This document shows, piece by piece, positions 54,170-63,391 of a stretch of DNA of 64,000 nt. The notes under the pieces were generated by a model. The model made no database searches. It worked only from the letters and a program-made list of their open reading frames with translations, and was not told where the DNA came from. Origin of the DNA: Crocinitomicaceae bacterium (GTDB taxonomy: Bacteria; Bacteroidota; Bacteroidia; Flavobacteriales_D; Crocinitomicaceae); contig JAQXBM010000074.1 in NCBI GenBank assembly GCA_029252405.1, forward strand, positions 152,927 through 216,926, written 5' to 3'. The first letter of the stretch is position 1; the number at the start of each line of letters is the position of its first letter. A program made the translations under genes and the position numbers.

Positions 54170-55573
54170 ATGAAAAATGTATTCGTCCTTGCGGCATGTT
54201 TAACATTGATTCTTAGCTCTTGTGGAGAAGAAAAACGAAAAGTTGCTTCTTCAAATCCAGATGATCCTTCTGGAACTCGAAATATCATCGCTTCAACAAC
54301 TGTTGCTCCGGTAATTGTATCGAATCCCGAAGAATTTCAGTTGCGTGGCAATCACGCTCGATTGATTAGAACGGAACAAGGAACGCGCATTCATGTTCCA
54401 TCAAACGCTTTTGTAAACAAGGCGACAGGTGATCCAATTGACGGAAATGTTGTCCTGACTTTCAATGAGTATCACACGCAAGGTGAAATTTTAGCGAGTG
54501 GAATCCCGATGAACTATGTTTCTCCAGATGGTGACACTGTAAATTTTGAAAGCGCAGGAATGTTTGATATTAGGGCTTTTCAAGGTGATGCTGAGTTGGA
54601 ATTGGCGCAGGACAAAGAAATTGAAGTAGAACTGGCGACCAATGCTGGAGGAACATTCGAGTTTTACGCGTTTAATGAAGGTCAAGAAAACTGGGAATTG
54701 AAAGACACTGAGTGCAATCCCATTCCGAACCCATACATTCCGAAACAGAAAATGGAATTGGAGAAACTGGAAGAAGAAACGCCAGAAACGCCAAAAAAGT
54801 TGATTGAATACAAGTTGGGGGATCCATTGTTTGACGTAAAACGCTATGGAGCTCATGATAAAGTGCTAGACGCACTTAACGGTGTATTCTGGAAATTTAC
54901 AGGTGATTCAACACAAATTGATCCATCCAAGGACAACGCGACTTTCAATAAAAATTACGATTTCGTGGAATTGAAATCAGTAGATAGTTCAAATGTCCGC
55001 GAATACGACATGGTCTTTCGAGATGGAACAGAAGAGGTGATAGTTCGAGCGGCCCCCATCTTTCAAGGCAAACTCTTAACGCGTGAAAATGATCGAATGG
55101 CGCGAATTCTTGATCAAATCGATTACGCACTACGCTCGAAAGCGCAAATAGAAGAGGAGTTGGCGCAGGAAAAGGCACTTATGCGAATGATGAACATTGA
55201 TGGAATGGGAATCTACAATTACGACCGTCAATGGAAAGACGATGGAGCGATTCCATTTATTGCTGATTTCACATTTGAAGGGGAGCGCTTGGATCGAGGA
55301 GTAGCTGTCTATCTTCTTCCGAAAGAAAAACGAGTAGTGATTAAATACGTTCCTAGCGATTACGAAAAATTTGCGATTAACCCGAACGAATCCAACAGTT
55401 TGCTGGCAATTTCGCCCAAAGAAAAGGTGGTATACGTTCTTTCTGCAGAAGACATCAGGAGAATGAATATTTCGAATAAAAATGCGGGTGGTACGCTCGT
55501 TTTCGATTTAAAAAAGCACGGGGATTTAATTGAAGATAGCACCAAGGTTGATGAATTGATCGCGACGCTATGA
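54170..55573 (+). CDS. Large lipoprotein, unknown
   Basis: The 467-residue protein has the lipobox LSSC (Cys18). The first 190 residues hold a Bacteroidota-typical beta-domain (TRIHVPSNAFVNKATGDPID, GNVVLTFNEYHTQGEILASG, FESAGMFDIRAFQGDAELEL). A proline/glutamate linker and a second domain of about 230 residues (ENDRMARILDQIDYALRSKA with a helix, then beta strands) follow. No enzyme motif is seen. It overlaps the start of the giant WG-repeat gene by four bases, so the two proteins are made together and may form a surface complex. Confidence 0.72.
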   Translation: MKNVFVLAACLTLILSSCGEEKRKVASSNPDDPSGTRNIIASTTVAPVIVSNPEEFQLRGNHARLIRTEQGTRIHVPSNAFVNKATGDPIDGNVVLTFNEYHTQGEILASGIPMNYVSPDGDTVNFESAGMFDIRAFQGDAELELAQDKEIEVELATNAGGTFEFYAFNEGQENWELKDTECNPIPNPYIPKQKMELEKLEEETPETPKKLIEYKLGDPLFDVKRYGAHDKVLDALNGVFWKFTGDSTQIDPSKDNATFNKNYDFVELKSVDSSNVREYDMVFRDGTEEVIVRAAPIFQGKLLTRENDRMARILDQIDYALRSKAQIEEELAQEKALMRMMNIDGMGIYNYDRQWKDDGAIPFIADFTFEGERLDRGVAVYLLPKEKRVVIKYVPSDYEKFAINPNESNSLLAISPKEKVVYVLSAEDIRRMNISNKNAGGTLVFDLKKHGDLIEDSTKVDELIATL

Positions 55574-58500
55574 TGCGAATCGCACTGATTCTGCTTTGCT
55601 TGATTCCACTGTTTTCATGGAGTCAGGATGATTCCACTTCGGTTGAAGCTGGTTCAATTGTACTCGATCCAGATTTTGTTCCTCTCAAGCAGGATGGGCG
55701 CTGGGTGTGGTACGATATCGTCAATGAAAAAGCATCAGATTCCATTTATATTTCCGATTTCGCTGAACAGGAATCTGGGGTACATTGGTCCTACGTACTT
55801 AAAGATAGTTCTCATTGGGGAGCGCTCAACTACCGCGGAGATACCGTATGCGCTTTCGCCTATGACTCTCTTATTTTTGTCGATAATAAACGCTTAACGA
55901 AGTTCAATGATCAGTGGAGCTACCATTATTACGGCGAATTCGCATTTGATTCATTGATTCCTATTTCCTTCGATTCGCTCTTTTTTGATGGAGCTGACAT
56001 CTATCTTTTTGATCAGGGCAAAACAGGAATGATATTGAGTAATGGAACTGTCATTGAAGCAAAATACGACGGAATTCATGAGTTTAGTTGTGATTATGGA
56101 TACCGTTATGAGCGCTTTTTCATGTCATTGAATGGGGTAGACTACAATTTGTTGAATGAACAAGGGGAAGAATTGCTGCCAAGCGGAGTTTGGGACTTGA
56201 GGTGCACTGAGGATGGCGTTTTTGAGTTCAGACGAGGAAATAATCCCGAATTCTACATTCCTGACTGGTACGAATTCATAAAGCCAAATGGTCGCGATAT
56301 TGTCTTTTATGGTTCTGATGGATATAAAATTTACAATGACGAGAAGACAAAAAGTGAACTCCACTTAAGGAACGGGCGAGTGCTGAAGGATCAATATGAC
56401 GATTATTTCCCTCTCCTTTGGGACTTTATAGTGATAAGAAAAAATGGAAAAGTAGGTCTGACGGGAGGTGGTAAGCAAGTACTTGGAGAAATTGCCTACG
56501 ACCAAATAAGTTCTGTATTATCGAGGGGTGATTGGATCGAGCATAGCAAGGACTACTTCAAGTTCTATATCGGCGATTCCTGTGGTTTGATGGACAAAAA
56601 CGGGAATGTACTTTTTGACGCAGCTTACGCAAATATTCTATGTACGGCGGATGATAATCGCTTCATTGTACTCGACAACAATTTATCTGGAATTGTCGAT
56701 CGAAAAGGAAAAACCATTATTCCTGTCGAATATGAACTTGTCGAATACGAGAAAGGAGCAAATCTTTTCGTTGTGGAACATCTGGAACGAATTGGACTTT
56801 TCAACTACAACGGAAAGCAGCGCACACCAATTGAATATGAAGGGTACGGAACATTGCAAAACTTCCAAGTTGGCAATTACAGAGATGGGCTACTTGTGCT
56901 CAGGAAGGGTGAAAAATATTACTTCGCCAACAGCAAAGGATTCATTGATGAAAATGGATTCGACCATTACAATTACAGTCAAGAAGTTCTGAAAACTTAC
57001 GATTCAAAGGCAATCTCAGTCTTTCTATTTGATCAAAAAGGTCAAATTGAAGATCGTTCCAATTATCCCATCTTCAGAAATGCCATTGTGCGTAAGAATT
57101 ATTCCAAGAGCTTGGGAGGAATTTCGCCCTGGGACATATCAACATTGGAAGAGAATCAAGCTGAGGGATATTTTGGGTTAAGATGGGTCAGGCAGCGTGG
57201 ATTTGGCGTTGAGCCGCAATATCGAACCGTTCGAGCAGTTGGTTTTAGCGATTATTTTGGATATCTGCCGGCGAGCGGAGATAATTATGCACTCACAAAC
57301 AGTACTTCAGCGGAAATAGTGTCTGCCGCAAATCATTTGCAATTGGGGTCTGGTAAAACGGATAGTAGAAAGTATTTCTCCACAGATATGCCCATAATTC
57401 GAACTGGTTCTGGCGATCGGTTTATCAATAGATCTGTCGATGGCTGGCAACACCGTTCTTATTCGTACAGTATTCGGAAGGCTAGTATAGGTTTGGCAGA
57501 TAAAGTTCAATACTCAGACCTTGTCGATCCGGGTGACAATTATAGAAGATACTTCAAAGGTGGAGAGGTGGAAATATGTCCCATCGAGTCTGCAGATGTC
57601 TCGTTCTACAAATACTTCAGTTATTTCAACGCCACGGACGGTTTGCGGGTTTCTCCCTCCGATATGAAATTGATCCTCAACCCCAAGTTGGGAGTGAAAT
57701 TCAAAAATTCTGAAAGCGATATTATCAATGCTTCAGCGTTTGATTTTTTCAAGAAAGTAAGAACCTATCTATCGGTGAAAACGTTCGAAGAGTTTTACTA
57801 TTTGAACGCGTCCGTTTTTTACGAAAGGCCTCTAGAAACAGAGTGTGGGTCGCTCAGGTTGAAACGAATTCCAAATATCTACGATGGTGAGTCTATGGTT
57901 GAGAATGTGCTAGAGGCGTCGTTGACCAAGTCCAATTTTGTAAGTGGAAGAGGTGAGACCGTTCTCGCGAAGGTGAAAACAAATGAACTGGCGAAAATCC
58001 ATGTCGATTATCCGAATTATTTCTTTCAGCAAGATTCGATTAATTTGAGTTATGAAGCAGGAAGAATCACACGAAGAATGGATTCTAACACGGTTCAACT
58101 TGTTCTACCAGATGGAAAAATTGTAGCGGACAGTTGCATCATGATTCGTTATTTGAATGAGGAGTGCTTCGCTCTTTATCGCAGTTCTGGCTGGGGATTA
58201 GTCGACAAAGATGGAAATCAATTAAGCGATGTTTTGTTTGGTAGCGTTTCAGAATTCAAAGAGAATAGAGCCGACTTTAAACTGAAGGATGGAACGGCCT
58301 TGGAGATCAACTCCAAAGGGGAAAAGCTCATGGCACTGCCCGCACCGCGCATGTATTTGGATGAAGATCATTATTATTTTGCTGCCGAACCGAATACCTT
58401 GATTAACAGGTTCTCAGAGCAGAGAGATGAAATTCTAGATGGTGAAAAATATCAGGGAAAAGGCTTTTTCACCTCAAAAGAAGATGGAAAAACAATGGTG

Positions 58501-59136
58501 CGACGATTTGGATCTTCGAAAACGGTAAAATTGAAATCTACACCTTCCTTGAAATCATTCGGGTCGTGTATATACTTCAAAAATGGGAAACACATTTTCG
58601 CAATTGATTCGAATTTGCAGATCAAAAAGTTCAAGAAATCAGATCAATTCAGAGTGGTTACACCGGAAATCGGCTGGTTAGAGGGGAAGACGGATCAACT
58701 GTTAGACACTGACTGGAATTACATCTGTAAAATGAATAAAGATCAAAGCTTTGAGTTGCGCGATGGAGATTTGGTCGTGCTTGAAGGTGATTCCATCGTT
58801 CAAAATTATGGATCGTTAAAACCAATCTCGGAGGATCAGGAAATGGCGGATTTGGAACCTGAAGTTAAGGTGTTTTCGGAGGATGGGAAGTATGGCATAA
58901 TGCGAGGCGAGGAGGAGATCCTTCCGTTAAATTATCCGTGGCTATCGAAAATCAACGACCGGGAATTCATGACGCGAACGACCTCAGAAAATCGTCTCTA
59001 TGACGGAGGATTGAAGCGAATTGGGGATCGACCATTTGATGGATACATTGAAACCTCGAAAGGGAACTTTGTATTTTTCTACAATGATCAAGTGTATGTT
59101 TTCTCAGTGACAGATGAGATCAAAATGATTCGATGA
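55570..59136 (+). CDS. Giant secreted WG-repeat protein
   Basis: The 1188-residue protein has a signal peptide (cut after SWSQ). It carries at least eight WG-like repeats with the pattern G..D..G....., of the sort RWVWYDIVNEKA, CGLMDKNGNVLFDAAYANIL, SGIVDRKGKTIIPVEYELVE, IGLFNYNGKQRTPIEYEGYG and WGLVDKDGNQL. The repeats form a beta-propeller-like solenoid in related proteins. A central segment (about 510-770, with YSKSLGGISPWDISTLEENQ) interrupts the repeats and is unlike them. It is coupled to the upstream lipoprotein gene. There is no T9SS tail, so it may be periplasmic. Confidence 0.85.
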   Translation: MMRIALILLCLIPLFSWSQDDSTSVEAGSIVLDPDFVPLKQDGRWVWYDIVNEKASDSIYISDFAEQESGVHWSYVLKDSSHWGALNYRGDTVCAFAYDSLIFVDNKRLTKFNDQWSYHYYGEFAFDSLIPISFDSLFFDGADIYLFDQGKTGMILSNGTVIEAKYDGIHEFSCDYGYRYERFFMSLNGVDYNLLNEQGEELLPSGVWDLRCTEDGVFEFRRGNNPEFYIPDWYEFIKPNGRDIVFYGSDGYKIYNDEKTKSELHLRNGRVLKDQYDDYFPLLWDFIVIRKNGKVGLTGGGKQVLGEIAYDQISSVLSRGDWIEHSKDYFKFYIGDSCGLMDKNGNVLFDAAYANILCTADDNRFIVLDNNLSGIVDRKGKTIIPVEYELVEYEKGANLFVVEHLERIGLFNYNGKQRTPIEYEGYGTLQNFQVGNYRDGLLVLRKGEKYYFANSKGFIDENGFDHYNYSQEVLKTYDSKAISVFLFDQKGQIEDRSNYPIFRNAIVRKNYSKSLGGISPWDISTLEENQAEGYFGLRWVRQRGFGVEPQYRTVRAVGFSDYFGYLPASGDNYALTNSTSAEIVSAANHLQLGSGKTDSRKYFSTDMPIIRTGSGDRFINRSVDGWQHRSYSYSIRKASIGLADKVQYSDLVDPGDNYRRYFKGGEVEICPIESADVSFYKYFSYFNATDGLRVSPSDMKLILNPKLGVKFKNSESDIINASAFDFFKKVRTYLSVKTFEEFYYLNASVFYERPLETECGSLRLKRIPNIYDGESMVENVLEASLTKSNFVSGRGETVLAKVKTNELAKIHVDYPNYFFQQDSINLSYEAGRITRRMDSNTVQLVLPDGKIVADSCIMIRYLNEECFALYRSSGWGLVDKDGNQLSDVLFGSVSEFKENRADFKLKDGTALEINSKGEKLMALPAPRMYLDEDHYYFAAEPNTLINRFSEQRDEILDGEKYQGKGFFTSKEDGKTMVRRFGSSKTVKLKSTPSLKSFGSCIYFKNGKHIFAIDSNLQIKKFKKSDQFRVVTPEIGWLEGKTDQLLDTDWNYICKMNKDQSFELRDGDLVVLEGDSIVQNYGSLKPISEDQEMADLEPEVKVFSEDGKYGIMRGEEEILPLNYPWLSKINDREFMTRTTSENRLYDGGLKRIGDRPFDGYIETSKGNFVFFYNDQVYVFSVTDEIKMIR

Positions 59137-59229
59137 GAGTTCAGGTAGAAATACCTAATTGTAGGTTGGCGTTTTAGAGTACCTTGCAACGATAAATCAA
59201 TACTGTTACTCCCATCAAAAACGACCATT

Positions 59230-59844
59230 ATGATCGCAAAAGACAAATACAAAGACATCACCATAAACGGAAGTACCTTTCCAGATTCTCCAATTAGAAC
59301 AACATTGAAGATTGATCTCAACTCAACGATGAAAAATGAGTACATCCCCGCGATTGACGATGTAATGGCGAATGAACACGTAGGGTTTCGTTACTTGTTA
59401 ATTGCGATGACGCACCAAGAAGGATTTCGTGAGGGAACACGTTCGTATCGAAACAACAATCCAGGAAACATAGGCAATACAGATTCAGGAGCAAACAAAG
59501 GTTTCGACACCTTGGCAGACGGGATTTTGGCTCAAAAACATTAAATGCTAGAAATTGTGAATGACAAAAGTTCTGCTTTTCCTTTAGGCAAGAAGAAAGT
59601 CATCAAGCCCTACTACTCGCCGGAAATAGCTCGAAATCCGCAATATGGTTTGCCTCCGTATCTTCCAGGCTATTCCTTCACTTTTTCGGGGCAACTGGAT
59701 CAATTTGTGAAGATTTACTCAACGGGAGCAAGGGCAGGAAATTCATACCTCTCGACAATCATTTCTTATTTCAAGCAGAATGGATTAGATATCACAGCAG
59801 AGAGCAAATTGCAAGACGTGATCAAGATGGGAACCTACGGTTAA
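59230..59844 (+). pseudogene. Lysozyme-like (SYRNNNPGNI) protein split by an in-frame stop
   Basis: Two open frames of 104 and 99 residues lie in the same frame, separated only by a single TAA (59542-59544) followed at once by ATG. The first half holds TRSYRNNNPGNIGN and GFDTLADGILAQKH, a motif of phage-type muramidases or structural proteins; the second half holds MLEIVNDKSSAFPLGKKKVI, PPYLPGYSFTFSGQ and a C-terminal helix. Read together they form one 204-residue protein. Most likely a recent nonsense mutation or sequencing error; two separate proteins are possible but less likely. There is no signal peptide. Confidence 0.6.
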
Positions 59845-60208
59845 TCGATGTTCGGAAGCCCCGCATACTGAAAATCAAGTGAAAGTATGCTTAATTGACC
59901 TGCTCATTTCTAGCATCATTTTATCGATAAACCAAGCGTGGTTTAACATGATCCATTTGCGTAGCAGCTTTACTTGTAATGTTGATTCCAAGATGTTATT
60001 TTTGTTTGGAACCTAATAATTATCAAAACGTAATTTTAAACCACATTTACCTGATTAATAATATTCAGTAACGCCAGACTATATTTATCACCTTAGAGTA
60101 ATTTCAGCCGCTCAGGTGTGTGTCTATTATCAAACCGGTAGTGTATTGTTTCCATTTATCTTGCTTCGAATTGAATTTGGAACAGCATAAATCATAAAGA
60201 AAAAGAGG
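59845..60208. other. Intergenic stretch upstream of cysC
   Basis: The stretch has no gene and no repeat that I recognise. A promoter-like TTG (59974-59976), 20 bases, TATTTTTG (59997-60004) would give a leader of about 200 bases before cysC, long enough for a regulatory RNA, but I do not recognise a riboswitch class in it. The region is AT-rich, with small direct words (AATAAT, TAATAT). Confidence 0.5.
59974..60004 (+). promoter_or_regulatory. Candidate promoter of the cysCDN operon
   Basis: TTG, 20 bases, TATTTTTG, matching the phylum consensus. The start would be near 60008. Confidence 0.55.
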
Positions 60209-60805
60209 ATGAGTTCAAATACCGTAGAGCATTACTTCAGATTATCAAAATTGGACCGTCAGCGTCTTAAAGAACATGGCTCCTTTCTGATTTGGTTCAC
60301 TGGACTTTCGGGTTCGGGTAAGTCAACACTCTCTGAAGCGGTTGAGCGCGAATTGTTTGACATGAAGATCCACACCTATCCACTCGATGGAGATAATATC
60401 CGCAATGGGATTAACAAAGGATTGGGTTTTTCAGAAGTGGATCGTGAGGAAAATATACGCCGAGTTGCAGAAATAGCGAATTTGTTTGTCAATTCTGGAA
60501 CTGTTGTGCTTGGCTCATTCATTTCTCCGTATCAAAAGAATCGGGATGAAATTCGTTCTATTGTTGGCAAGGATCATTTTATAGAGGTCTATTTGAGTAC
60601 TTCCGTTGAAGAATGCGAACGCCGCGATGTGAAAGGGTTATACAAAAGGGCGCGAAGTGGCGAAATTCCTTTATTCACCGGAGTTTCTGCACCATATGAA
60701 GCTCCTGATTCTCCAGATCTTGAAATAAATACAGAATATGTGACTGTTGAAGAGGCGGTGGCAAAAGTGCTCGAATTGATCAAACCAAAATTGAAACAGG
60801 AATGA
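60209..60805 (+). CDS. cysC: Adenylyl-sulfate kinase
   Basis: The 198-residue enzyme phosphorylates APS to give PAPS, the universal sulfate donor. It has Walker A GLSGSGKST (32-40), LDGDNIRNGINKGLGFSEVD (substrate loop), VDREENIRRVAEIANLF, GSFISPY and the lid DVKGLYKRARSGEIP.FTGV. All are standard for CysC. It overlaps the next gene by four bases. No PAPS reductase (cysH) is visible nearby, so PAPS may be used for sulfation. Confidence 0.95.
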   Translation: MSSNTVEHYFRLSKLDRQRLKEHGSFLIWFTGLSGSGKSTLSEAVERELFDMKIHTYPLDGDNIRNGINKGLGFSEVDREENIRRVAEIANLFVNSGTVVLGSFISPYQKNRDEIRSIVGKDHFIEVYLSTSVEECERRDVKGLYKRARSGEIPLFTGVSAPYEAPDSPDLEINTEYVTVEEAVAKVLELIKPKLKQE

Positions 60806-61707
60806 ACAAGTATTACCTTAATTATATTGATGAGCTGGAATCAGAGGCCATTTTTGTGTTGCGAGAAGTGGTGGCCAAATTTCAGAACCCAGTAATTCTC
60901 TTTTCTGGTGGGAAGGATTCAATTGTTGTCTCGCACCTCGCGCAAAAGGCGTTTTATCCTGGGAAAATTCCCTTTTCATTCTTGCATGTTGATACTGGAC
61001 ATAATTTTCCCGAGACAATCGAATTTCGGGATCGATTAATCAAAAAGTACGACGCCCGCTTAATTGTAGGGGCTGTGCAGGAGTCCATAGATCAAGGACG
61101 TGTCTTTGAAGAAAAAGGGAGGAACGCAACACGAAATTCACTTCAGATCACCACTTTATTGGATACCATTGAAGCGCATGCTATTGATTCTGCCATCGGC
61201 GGAGCCAGAAGAGATGAGGAAAAATCTCGTGCAAAGGAAAGGTTCTTCTCGCACCGTGATGACTTTGGACAGTGGGATCCTAAGAATCAGCGACCTGAAT
61301 TGTGGAATTTGTTCAACGGGAAATATTCTCAGGGCGAGCATTTTAGGGTGTTTCCGATCAGTAATTGGACAGAATTGGACATCTGGAATTATATTCATCG
61401 AGAGAAAATTGAAATTCCTTCGCTTTACTTTGCACATCAGCGGGAAGTCCTTTGGAGAAACAATACGTGGATTCCAAAATCTGATTTCTTAATTATTGAT
61501 GAAAGTGAAGACATCGAAATGAAAAAAGTACGATTTAGAACGCTCGGCGATATCACGATTACCGGTGGTATTGAATCGGACGCCGATAATCTGGATAAAA
61601 TAGTCGCAGAAGTCGCAATGATGCGTGAAACAGAACGCGGAAATCGAGCAGACGATAAACGCTCGGAAACGGCCATGGAAGATCGAAAGAGGCAAGGATA
61701 TTTTTAA
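60802..61707 (+). CDS. cysD: Sulfate adenylyltransferase subunit 2
   Basis: The 301-residue PP-loop ATP sulfurylase catalytic subunit pairs with CysN. It has the PP-loop FSGGKDSIVV, FLHVDTGHNFPETIEFRD, AIGGARRDEEKSRAKERFFS and WTELDIWNYI, then PSLYFAHQR; the end DKRSETAMEDRKRQGYF is conserved in CysD. The arrangement C-D-N with overlaps indicates one transcript. It catalyses the first step, sulfate plus ATP to APS. Confidence 0.95.
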   Translation: MNKYYLNYIDELESEAIFVLREVVAKFQNPVILFSGGKDSIVVSHLAQKAFYPGKIPFSFLHVDTGHNFPETIEFRDRLIKKYDARLIVGAVQESIDQGRVFEEKGRNATRNSLQITTLLDTIEAHAIDSAIGGARRDEEKSRAKERFFSHRDDFGQWDPKNQRPELWNLFNGKYSQGEHFRVFPISNWTELDIWNYIHREKIEIPSLYFAHQREVLWRNNTWIPKSDFLIIDESEDIEMKKVRFRTLGDITITGGIESDADNLDKIVAEVAMMRETERGNRADDKRSETAMEDRKRQGYF

Positions 61708-61715
61708 CTGAAGGA

Positions 61716-62972
61716 ATGAAAAAAAATACCAATCAATTATTACGATTTACAACCGCTGGAAGTGTCGATGATGGAAAAAGTACACTGATTGGACGTTTGT
61801 TATACGATTCAAAATCTATTTTTGAAGATCAACTTCAAGCGATCCAAAAAACCAGTGAGCGTAAAGGGATGGAAAGTCTCGACTTGGCCTTGTTTACCGA
61901 TGGATTGAGAGACGAGCGCGAGCAAGGGATTACCATTGATGTTGCTTACCGTTACTTTGCCACACCAAAACGAAAATTCATTATTGCGGATACGCCAGGG
62001 CATATTCAGTACACCAGAAATATGGTTACCGGAGCATCAACGGCAAATGTGGCCATCATTCTAGTCGATGCTAGAAATGGGATTGTGGAGCAAACAAAAC
62101 GGCATACGTTCATCGCATCCTTGCTGCAAATTTCGCATATCATTGTGTGCGTGAATAAAATGGATCTCGTCGATTGGAGTGAGGATAAATTCACCAAGAT
62201 ATTATCCGATTACGAAACGATTTCATCAAAAATGCTGATTAAAGACATACAATACATTCCAATCAGCGCGCTGAAAGGAGATAATGTGGTCAATCGCTCT
62301 GAAAACATGCCATGGTTCTTAGGTGCACCCTTGCTCCATACACTGGAGAATATGCACATCAGCAGTGATACAAATAAAGTGGATGCGCGTTTTCCAGTGC
62401 AAACCGTGATTCGCCCTCAAAGTGAAAAACATTCGGAATACAGAGGCTATGCAGGGAAAATTGCTGGAGGAATCTTCCGAACCGGTGATGATGTTGTTGT
62501 TTTGCCTTCTGGATTTTCTTCTCGAATTGAATCCATTCATTTACACAAGGAAAACCTTGATGAAGCCTTTGTGCCGCAATCGGTATCAATTACCTTGGAG
62601 GATGACATTGATGTGAGCAGGGGAGATATGATCGTGAAGGTTAATAACAGGCCTACATGTACACAAGATTTGGACATGATTATTTGCTGGTTAAATAACA
62701 ATCCTGCAAAACCAAGGGCGAAATACACCATCATGCATACCACTAACGAACAAAAAGCGATCATTAAGGAAGTTCTTTACAAAATTGATATTAATAAAAT
62801 CGAGCGCGATACCGAGGACAAAACCATAAACATGAATGATATCTGTCGGGTAAAATTGAGAACTACTCAACCTTTAATGGTCGATTCCTATAATGAAAAC
62901 AGAATTACGGGTAGTGTTATTCTAGTGGATGATGCTACAAATGAAACAGTTGCAGCAGGAATGATCGTTTAA
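61716..62972 (+). CDS. cysN: Sulfate adenylyltransferase subunit 1 (GTPase)
   Basis: The 418-residue EF-Tu-like GTPase drives the CysD reaction. Its G1 motif is GSVDDGKST (about 15-23); G2/G3 are EREQGITIDVAYRYF and DTPGHIQYTRNM, and G4 is NKMD. C-terminal beta-barrels follow. It is shorter than E. coli CysN (about 475) but in the range of Bacteroidota proteins. It is not fused to CysC, which is encoded separately in front. Start ATG 61716 is nine bases after cysD. Confidence 0.94.
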   Translation: MKKNTNQLLRFTTAGSVDDGKSTLIGRLLYDSKSIFEDQLQAIQKTSERKGMESLDLALFTDGLRDEREQGITIDVAYRYFATPKRKFIIADTPGHIQYTRNMVTGASTANVAIILVDARNGIVEQTKRHTFIASLLQISHIIVCVNKMDLVDWSEDKFTKILSDYETISSKMLIKDIQYIPISALKGDNVVNRSENMPWFLGAPLLHTLENMHISSDTNKVDARFPVQTVIRPQSEKHSEYRGYAGKIAGGIFRTGDDVVVLPSGFSSRIESIHLHKENLDEAFVPQSVSITLEDDIDVSRGDMIVKVNNRPTCTQDLDMIICWLNNNPAKPRAKYTIMHTTNEQKAIIKEVLYKIDINKIERDTEDKTINMNDICRVKLRTTQPLMVDSYNENRITGSVILVDDATNETVAAGMIV

Positions 62973-63004
62973 TTCTAGACTGCTGTCTCTCAAGCAACCC
63001 AAGT

Positions 63005-63391
63005 TTAGACCAGGTATTGTTCTAAATCTGTTCCCTTCATTGCGCTTGTTAGTTCATCATAGTTGCTAATAATCTCCTCAAGCTTGCGCTTACTTACCTT
63101 AACGCTGTTAGTCGTTAAATTTTCATTTGGCAGATCTTGATCCAGGAAATTAAGCAGTTGAAGCTGAGTTGCGGATTCCTTTAGTGATTCATAAAAAACA
63201 GAATGGTAGATTTGATTCGTTTTCTTTAAAGTAGTTTCGATGTTCAAGTAATACTCATCGTCATATTCAATTCGATTTTTCAGGTCTTCGAAATCTATAT
63301 TTACGCGCACCTTATCTGGCAATTTTTCTCCTTGATACACTTCCCATCTTCCTGTTTGTTCTGCAACTAATTTAGATACAAATATTGTCAC
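63005..63391 (-). pseudogene. Sulfotransferase, C-terminal fragment (5' end missing)
   Basis: The frame of 128 codons matches the C-terminal half of Stf0/LPS-type sulfotransferases: VSKLVAEQTGRWEV is the segment after the PAPS-binding region, IDFEDLKNRIEYDDEYYLNI and KKTNQIYHSVFYESLKE are the late helices and the YE.L strand, and ISNYDELTSAMKGTDLEQYL is the conserved end. The N-terminal PAPS-binding half with its P-loop is absent; the frame breaks at a perfect hairpin (63379-63399). Probably a remnant of a sulfate-transferring enzyme served by the adjacent PAPS genes. The match is by eye. Confidence 0.55.

Noticed and set aside
59230..59844. Two independent small genes
   Set aside because: They are in one continuous frame with only a stop between, and the motif content reads across the stop.
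59845..60208. Known sulfur or SAM riboswitch upstream of cysC
   Set aside because: I could not find the conserved core of any riboswitch class that I know.
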